Below are positions 21,894 through 64,000 of a stretch of DNA of 64,000 nucleotides, piece after piece (position 1 is the first letter of the stretch; the number at the start of each line of letters is the position of its first letter). Origin of the DNA: Babylonia areolata. Its lineage: Eukaryota > Mollusca > Gastropoda > Neogastropoda > Buccinidae. The stretch spans positions 15,339,810 to 15,403,809 of the forward strand of contig NC_134883.1 of the NCBI RefSeq assembly GCF_041734735.1, given 5' to 3'. The notes below the pieces were generated by a model. It was not told where the DNA came from. It searched no databases and saw only the letters and a program-made list of their open reading frames with translations. The translations under genes were made by a program, and so were the position numbers.

Positions 21894-24800
21894 GCGGAAA
21901 AAGCACAGGCAGTTGCAAATGAAACATATAAACATAATCATGTATCATGTACTGATGCAGTCCTACAATAATGAAGGTGCAGGACAACAATACAACATTC
22001 ATGAAGGTTATGGAACAATGCTGTTGAAAAAAAACAAACATTTGGTTACTGCAAAAGAATTTGACCATCGGTTCAGCTCAGTTCATTTCTTGTTGACTGA
22101 ACAGACCTACTTTGTCAGTTATCACATTCTTTCCTGACTGAAAATCTCTGTTTACATGAATATATATATATTTTTTAATGCCCAATGTTGTGTATTTGCA
22201 AATGATACATTTACATTTAAAAATAAACGAAGACAATTAAGTTTAGAATGGACAATATTAGCTGACGGGTGAAGAAATCTGCCTCAAAGAGTTTGTTTCT
22301 ATTTTAGTGAGGTAATAGGCAAGTATAGCTAATCCCATAGTGCTGTAAACAATAAATGTAATGTACATATGTATGATATGCAATTTACTGATTAATAATC
22401 CAAATTTGGACAGAAACTGAGAATGATATTTTTGATATCCTTTAAACAGTCAATGCACCCTACTTATATATATATATAAAAAGAAAAAGCAATGGAACAG
22501 GCGTTGGATACATAACCAGATGTAGCTGTGTGTCTCATTGGGTGACTTCCTGTTTGGTTTACATGTCTCGTGAGTGGGGTGCTAGCCTTTGTTCTGTATT
22601 GTGGCAGCAAACCCATATGTGCTTTTCACTGTTACTAAATGCTGATCTCAAATAACCGCATGTCTTAGGCAGAGGGTTGCCCAAACTATAACACACACAC
22701 ACACACAAAAGGATGACTTGCATTATCACTATTATCATATGGTTTCATAGACACAACATTATAAAATCACTCGTCTTTCAAGCACCTGTTCATTACACAA
22801 ACAAGATCACCTTTCATCTCTGTTTCTCATTTGCCTGCAAATGCCTGGTGTCCCATATGATTTGCAAACATACATATTATTGATAACTCTGGTCCCAATG
22901 ACTGCAAACCAACGTGCAACACCAAACGTTTGACATTGTTGCCAATTGTCCAGCTGACCACACAGGGTCATACAGGACTGCCCAAATACCCCGCAAACAA
23001 TGGAATGTATTGCACCTTCATTCTGGTTTAAAAAAAAAAAAAAAGTCACCTGTGGCAATTTTAACCAGATCTTCCACACACACCTCATCCCCTCTTGTTA
23101 CCAAAGGGCATCCGTCTGTATGATTTCTTAAAAGCTCATTGGAGTCTTTGCTGTTTCTATTGACTAATATATGCATCTTTAACTTCTAACTGGCTGTGTG
23201 TGTGTGTGTGTGTGTGCAAAATCTGTTTCTGTATGTATGGTCATGATGGACAAGGTTGAAGAATGACAGGGAGAATGTGAGGAACTGAAATGTTTGAATG
23301 TTTGTTCTGTTTTGCAATATGAAGTTATTATATCACCTGGCTTGTAAATGGAATGACAGTATTTCTGTAAACAGTATAAAGGCTGCATTTTTTCTGCATT
23401 TGTCAAAACGAACAAGAATGTACATAATATGGTAACAGAAAGAAGCAAAAACATATAGAATACATTCTAACGGCTGCAACAATCATTTTACATAACAACA
23501 GTCAACTGTGCAAATACTGTTCAATACCAGAGCGTTTACAGGTAACAGATAAAATACTACTACTGAGCCTCTCAATGAGTTCTTGTCGAAATGAAACCAA
23601 CAAAATCTTTACAACAGTGATCGCACACATATATATCAACAAACCCGCATGATACACATCAACAACAGAAATAGCCAGAAAAACAGAAGCAGAAAGGATG
23701 GTGGACATGTTCAATCAGATGACAGTGACTACAAATGCTAAGCCATAAAAAAACACCTGAAAAAAAGAAAACAAAACAACAACAACAGCTGAACAGAATA
23801 TGTCAACACACACACACGCACACACACACACACACAAACAAAATTACAAACATGTACAAAATCACGCACACACATCCCCACGCAAACAAGCAAAGGTAAA
23901 GTCTATTGTTGCTTTTAGTCCAGCCAACCACACAGGGCCGTATCAGGACTGCCAAGCTATACAAATGCAAAACCATGTCAACACAAAACTGTCACATCTA
24001 CACACAAAAACAAAACACCAAAACAAACCCACAAAACACAGTTGATGACGCATTATCCGAGCCATTTAGCTACTTAGGTCAAATAAGACTAGGCTGTACT
24101 GCAGAAGTCAGCTCTTCCATTTAATTTATCATCCACAGATTACAAAAAATCGTAAAAAGGAACAAAAAATTACTTCAAAGCCAAAGCATGAAAATGGCCA
24201 TATGGGCAAATAACACTGCAGAATGGACAGCTAGTGCCCATCCAAGTGTTTACAATGCCACCACCTAGTCACCAGAGTAAAAAAAAAAAGCACAGATAGT
24301 ACATCACAGATGGCATAAAAGAGAAAAAAGGTTGGGGGATGGGGGGTGAGGGGCAAAGGCAAAAAGAAAAACTGAATACATAAAAAAAAATTTAAAAAAA
24401 TCCACAGCAAAAAGAGTCCAAGCAAAAGCACTGGAATAACACATTCTGTGTTATCCTCCTTATCTCCTACTGGTTCCGGTTCCTCAATACTGACCCCCCA
24501 CTCCCCCGTTCTTCCTCTCACCCAGAAATAAAGTGGAGTGAAGGAGGAGGGACAGGGAAGGGGGAGAACCATAGATTAAAAAAAAAAAAAAAAACACACA
24601 AAAAAAACAGAACAAAAACAAAAACAATAAAAATCCAAATTACTGACATAGAAGCATTGGGATATACAACCGCACTATCCCGATAACATTTTAAACTCTT
24701 ACATTACATACATATACATATATCTCTTTCCCTCCTATCTTTATAAAGACTACATCTGATTTCAAGACGAATAAACAACCACTTTTCTAACACGCCTCTT

Positions 24801-25403
24801 CATCAGTCCTCCTAACACAGTATTGCAAAAATAGAGTTGAAAAACATCAGGAATTGTATACATAAAAAAACTCAACGTTATTCACACCTGACTTCACATT
24901 GAATATATCACAGACAATCCAAGACAAAATTACTCTGTCCAGGTACCAGATTCAGTCTCTTCCCTGTGATCTGTCTCCATGTAATGAATGGATCACAGCA
25001 AACAAGATACAAAATCATTCCATTGCACAACTGTTCAGAATCAGTAAAATGCAAATTCTGCATGAATACATTTTCATAATAAATAACATTCCACATAACA
25101 ACACTTGACCATCTAATGATTTTTTTTTTTTTAATGCACTATTGATGACCTTGTCAACATAGGTTTTTAATAAATCAAACCAACCATCTAGCCAGGAATT
25201 GTGATCAGGTATGTATTGACACCCAGTAAAGAGTGGTAACTATCTCCATTCACAAGGTACACAACTTCAAGTCAGTGCTGCTTACGCTACCGATTTTGTA
25301 TTGACAGTGTTTTCAAACCCTTGAAAATAGTTCAGCTGGTCTGTATATAACTCCTTTCTCTTATTCACAGACTCTCTTGTCTCTTCCACAATCCCCACTC
25401 CCC

Positions 25404-26038
25404 TTAACTCCCTCAGGATGAAAGGCCCCGATCCAGGCCCTACTGTTTACAACCATTTCAGATGAAGCGCTCCGATTGGGGCCTTAGATAGTTTTGAATT
25501 TTTGGGGTGGCACCTAATTTCCATAATGACATTATGAGCTAAGAATAGCCTAACTGAACTTTCCACTCTCCACTGCGACCAATAAATGCAGTGTGTGTTG
25601 CTATGCTCACAAGCAGGAGTTACTTTCGTGGTGACTGGTTCACGTAAACAGTTCATGTCAACTATGGCGTCTGACCCAGTTTTGTCTCTGTCACAGGGCT
25701 GACAACAGAATTAGACAAACAGGCCCTATCATGGCTGTATAACATTTTGAATTTAATCTGTTTAAAACTCTTTGTGCTTTCCTGGATTCGTTTACAAATC
25801 GTCAGTGTGTGAAAATTTTGAACAAAAAATATGGATACTTTCATCATCTCACTGTAAGATAGCATAAGAAGGGAGGATGTTTTATATCTTGTCCCAAACT
25901 AACTTATATTACTGATCAGTTTTTAAGTTTTCAGTTCATAAATTCTAACATTTGTTTTGTGGCGATTTTATTTCTTACCCATACAAATGGGTTGTCTGTG
26001 GGGAAAGTCAGGGGAGCTAACTGGCAGTACTGAGTTAA
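25404..26038 (+). mobile_element. Non-autonomous piggyBac-like transposon, copy 2 (635 bp)
   Basis: Flanked by TTAA on both sides, beginning TTAACTCCCTCAGGATGAAA and ending GGCAGTACTGAGTTAA. Its right subterminal stretch (ACAAATGGGTTGTCTGTGGG followed by GAAAGTCAGG) matches the right end of the copy at 8767-9442. A short frame starting MASDP at about 25663 may be the remnant of the transposase start. Confidence 0.65.
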
Positions 26039-29000
26039 AAAGATATAATTAAAACAAGAACAAAATGGACGGTTAAATGCATGCCTAGGTAAATGAGATT
26101 TCAATAAATGATAAAGTTTGTTTTTCTTTGTGAGGTGCTGGTGAGGGGGAATCAGTCACATTTATCGAAACTGTAAATAAAAAAATCAATAATTACCATG
26201 AAACAAGAGTTTTCCTTTAAACCACATGAGTGGGCTCTCTCAGAGTTTGGTCTGATTCACAGACAATTATCTAATCAATTACTGACTAAATATTGCTCTT
26301 TTATCATTTGTTAAAGCCATACTGCAGCTGAGCACATCATTTCTGACCGTGAGTTAATGAAGCCTTACCTGCATGGACGTCTGTCGTCTACAGTCACTGG
26401 GAACGTTGATGTTTCAAAATTTCACATTCCTTATCGACTGTTTTCCTTCTTAAATCGAGTTCCCTTTTACAAAGTCCAGTCACTAATTTTCTTCCACTGT
26501 ACTTTTAATGATTCATCTTTGATTTCATCCTCCTCCTGCCCTGTTTTCCCCATCCCACTACACAACACCACACCATCTTCTAAACCTTTTTATCGATTTA
26601 TCTTTAAATGATAACATTAAATATGAAAACGACTACTTAAAACTAAATGCCTACAGTCACCAGTATGACCAGACATATCATTCCTCCCCCTCCTCCTCCT
26701 CCTCCAAGCTAGAAAGAAAGCATAAAGTTTAGCAGTGAATGACAATGACAAGACTTTTTTTTTCTTTTTGACAAAGTAAAAAAAAAACAAAAAAAACCCT
26801 TCTTTTTTCTCCCCTACTTTTGCAGACAATTCCAATGTTCATACTGTCAGGCACTTTTGCATCATTTCAAAGCACACACACAAAAAATCTTTTAAATTAA
26901 TAAAACTAATAAAAAGACCATGCTATTTCTGTAAAGGGTATTCTCGACACAATACCCCACACAGTCAGATTAACAATAAAAGTTTGGAATGATCTAACAG
27001 CAAACTGCTCAAAAACTGGTGTCTAATCAACTATACATATGTGAGCATCTCTTTCTTTATCTTCATCTTTGGTAAAAACAGTGGTGGCTTGACAATATCT
27101 GTTCTATTAAAAGGGTTGAAACTTAAGTATTAAAAGACAAGAAAACAAAAGCACCACCCAACCTATGAATTATTATAAATCTGCATTTTGAGCAGAAATG
27201 AATTCAGACAAAGAAGGGCATTGTGTGACAAGAAATAAAGCATTCTCTTATTTTATACAGTGATAATGATAATGAGATACATATTCCATTCTTTTCACAT
27301 TTTTTGCACACACACACACACACACATACACACACGCACACAAACCAGCAATAGTCAACAATCATGGTAACAGTCACAAACCAGGACAAAAAATTCAAAT
27401 GTTCACAATACTAGAAATCACAACATCAATAACAATATGTCAGACTGTTTTCACCTTTTAAAATGATTTGAACATCAACTTTCATTTCTTTCATTTGCTT
27501 GACACTTTCATTATCAACTTTAATTTCTTCCACCTTTTCAATTATAGTCGGACGTTTTATGATTTATAAAACAAGTCTCAACAAACCATAGCTCCAAAAA
27601 CACAGAACGCCAGCACGCAACAGTGCCAAAACAGAACACATCAAACATTTGTAACAATAATATTTGCACAATTTCAGTTAAACTTGTCCAAAGAAAACAC
27701 TTGAAACATACATGACAATAAGAGGTCAGCCTTTTCTAAATGAAGAAAACCCCATCACGAAAATAGCAACCGACAGAGGAAGTATTTCACAAAGTGATCA
27801 GAACCAAGATGACTGCGATATTCATTAGAAATGTCTCTGACCCAGATATACAAAGAACACTCCTGTTTTGTACAGATTGTGACTGAGAAGTTGAGTTCTT
27901 TTGTTTGTTTGTTTCTTTTATCTGGAGTTTGGTTTCAGACACTGTACAGAAGTGACAAATAATAACTATTTTCATTCACAATACCAAAATGATAACCTAC
28001 TGCTGTGGTAGATCTGATGGAAAAAAAAAGAAGAGACAAAACAAGAATCATCTCCAATGCAGTCTGCAGCATTTGTCTCAGGACAGGGTCATTATCGATT
28101 TTAGAATACTGAACTCAGGGACCTGTCAATGGTAATGTTTGTGCATAGTGGAAGCAATATTATCATTAGTAGATGTTGCAGTCCACTTTCACTGATTTTA
28201 AAATGTTTTTTTACTCTATTCACATCAAGATCATCTGTTACAATGTCTTTATCATCCTTATTTCACTTATAACAAAAAAGTCCTTCCAATGAAAAGAAAC
28301 TTATATCTACACTTCACTACCATGAATGTGCAATCATAAAAAAAAACATGATTATCAACCAGATAATACTTGGTAATGTGATGCATGTTTCTCAATAACA
28401 GCAGTTATAAAAAATCAGTTTCAGCAGTAAATTGTCAGTACATGTGTGCAGAGTCCCTGCTTAGCAACGTCTCTAACAATGGGCCGATGCACGGTCCAGT
28501 TTGAAACATGTCCAAATCAGGCAATAGTTTAGTTCTATACCATGACAGATGAAGAGGTTGGCAACTGAACAAACAGGAAATCAACTCAAAGCAGTGGATG
28601 AAAATGACTGCTCTTTTCTGCATGTAGTGCCTAAAAAGAACAAAACAGCAACCACAAACACAACAAACAAACAAATGAAGACATACAAGTGCCTGAGTCT
28701 TCCCTATAACCATTACATGTTCTGTCAGTCTGACTGCACTCCATTCTATCCCTTCAGTTTGACTTGCACTATTTCAAATGGAAGTCACTGTTTTCAATGC
28801 TCAGTTGGCAGTACATGTAAACTGTTCACCAGTATGTTATAGACAGTTCAGAATACTGGTAATAAAAGATCTTTGCCGCTGATGGTGATCTTGAGTCAAA
28901 TGCAGTGAACAACTAATGGTAACTGGATTCGTATCAAGTGATACACTTGGTACACCTGGTAAAAAAGACTTATTCTGAATTCTGATCGCGAAACATCTTA

Positions 29001-29721
29001 TGCTGCTGTTCACCATCTGAGACAAAGAAACCTGTTCATTTTCATGACGTGAAAGCCGACTCTTTCTCCTTCACTGATGAGAAAGACAAGAGAAACACAG
29101 GTCAACATATAGGAAAAGAGGACATCAATATCACAGCTTCCAAAAAACAATGCATGGACGGGTTTTCACATTTGTGTGGATGGACGGACTGATCATAACA
29201 ATAAAGGAATATAAAAAATATATAACTAACTCCTATGAAGACTGAACTTCAACACCTCACGAGCACATAAGTGTCATGCGTAGAGCTGAGGCATAAGCCG
29301 CAGTTATTCCCCTTTAAAGTTTCCAGCAAATCAGAACTAATTATATGTCTGCCATTGATGACATTTTCTTCTCAAACACATCACAAAAGTATAAAACTGA
29401 GCAAATAGGAGAGAACATGAGACAAGATGGATGTCTCTCCAAGCATCCAGATCAGACCATCCGATAAAAAAAAAAAAAGCAAATGTAAAAAGAAACATAC
29501 ATTGTACATTTCTTAACAACCAATGTATCATCCATGATCCATGCTTCTTATATCAGTCAACACAATACCTTTCAACAAATGAACACAAATCCTAAACAAA
29601 GTAAACAGACTGAATTTCCACCCGATTACTGACAGCAGAAACTTAACATCATCAAAGCTGTCCTCTCTCCCTGTGATTTTTCGTGATGTAGTTAAAAAAA
29701 TTACCCCAAATTATATCAAAT

Positions 29722-30005
29722 TAAATCATGTTGGTAAAAGCCCAGCTGATCACAAAAGAGCTATATCAGAGCCGATCACCCATCAGTTACTTTATCCCAG
29801 AGATCAAAACTTTACCCTGCATCAAATAAAAACCAAATCATGTTGCTTAAAGCCCAGCTAACCACAGTTTCAGAGCCGATCATCCGCCAGTCGATTTACC
29901 CCAAACACAGACTCATCCAACACATGATGAATTGACAAATCTTGGTCACGTAAAAGTCAAGACTCGTCCAACAAACAATGAATCTATAAATCCTGGTCAC
30001 GCAAA
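29722..30005. repeat. Two nested local direct duplications
   Basis: A block of about 85 bp beginning AAATCATGTTGGTAAAAGCC occurs at 29722 and again near 29836. Immediately after, a block of about 45 bp beginning ACTCATCCAACA occurs near 29920 and again near 29967 as ACTCGTCCAACA. They lie within 400 bp of the kinesin stop codon, in its presumed 3' UTR. Confidence 0.7.
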
Positions 30006-30093
30006 TGTCAAAGCGCCCGCAAGTGTGATCAACTGACTCAAGAGTGCCACTCCCTGCTTAATGCCTCTCAGGACATGGCGGGCAAGGGTGGAG

Positions 30094-63581
<33,488 letters not shown>

Positions 63582-64000
63582 CTGTGCAAACAACAGGTGA
63601 ATAGGAGATTATCCAACAACAACAAAGCTTTTGAAGTGTCCAACTATTTTCTTTTTCATCAAAATATGTTTGGCAGTCTACCAGCATCAACAGCACCACC
63701 TAGCTTTTAATCTTTGCAGACCAGTCAGTGAGACCGAAGAAAGAGCGACGAGATTTATTTCCCTTTGATCCAAATTTGATTGATATCTGCTCATAAGATT
63801 CATTAGAGAGTTAATTCACTTCAAGTGCACACAAAGTAAATATTGAGGAACCAGCCTGCAATACGCTAGAAAGAATCTCTCTCCACCAAATCTCCATTTA
63901 CACCAGGTAACAGAAGATCGTTTTTAAATTTCATGGGAAAAAAAAAGTTAAATAAATTCCATAGAATGTAGGCATAAGTGAAGAAGTGATGTCTATCATA

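Larger units (their letters stand above)
21894..30093 (-). other. Repeat-poor 8.2-kb region; possible long kinesin 3' UTR
   Basis: No convincing exon on either strand. It is AT-rich with short CA and poly(A) tracts, and apart from one piggyBac-like element it lacks the SINEs and LINEs that crowd both flanks. The lack of AATAAA just after the stop and the good signal at 21888 suggest a very long 3' UTR. An uncharacterised non-coding transcript or plain intergenic DNA would look the same. Confidence 0.3.

Overview
The window is animal nuclear DNA, most likely from a gastropod or other lophotrochozoan. That is an inference from two metazoan genes split into short exons, very dense tRNA-derived SINEs, LINE 3' fragments, MITEs and (CA)n tracts. 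I could not run a database search, so all homology calls rest on recognised protein sequence.

Two host genes lie on the minus strand, one behind the other. The first is DCAF1 (VPRBP), the CUL4-DDB1 substrate receptor. It starts at the ATG at 17251 and runs left out of the window. Fourteen coding exons covering about 741 residues fit together with no phase conflict, including one GC-AG intron. The second is a C-terminal-motor kinesin (kinesin-14, KIF25/KIFC-like). Its stop codon is at 30096-30094 and it continues past the right edge; seventeen exons covering about 620 residues are visible, with a coiled-coil stalk and a complete motor domain.

Layout: 1-17.25 kb is DCAF1, with a 42-bp minisatellite in its leftmost intron and a piggyBac-like relic at 8.8-9.4 kb. 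17.25-17.56 kb is the DCAF1 5' UTR and promoter. 17.6-21.9 kb is intergenic, with three LINE fragments and an orphan histone-type stem-loop. 21.9-30.1 kb has few repeats and may be a very long kinesin 3' UTR. 30.1-64 kb is the kinesin gene, whose introns are packed with SINEs (at least four families), MITEs, piggyBac-like and pogo-like relics and tandem arrays.

The most unusual feature is that several tandem arrays in the kinesin gene include or touch its own splice sites. A 44-bp unit made of the 3' splice site plus the first nine codons of the P-loop exon is repeated about 23 times (39.37-40.37 kb), with two more dispersed copies. The 5' end of the exon at 58.2 kb recurs about five times up to 60.3 kb. 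The end of the switch II/alpha4 exon is partly copied at 32.5 kb. Other arrays begin within about 10 bp of splice sites at 45.0, 54.0 and 55.4 kb. I found no CRISPR array, operon, intact transposase gene or stand-alone tRNA or rRNA gene.
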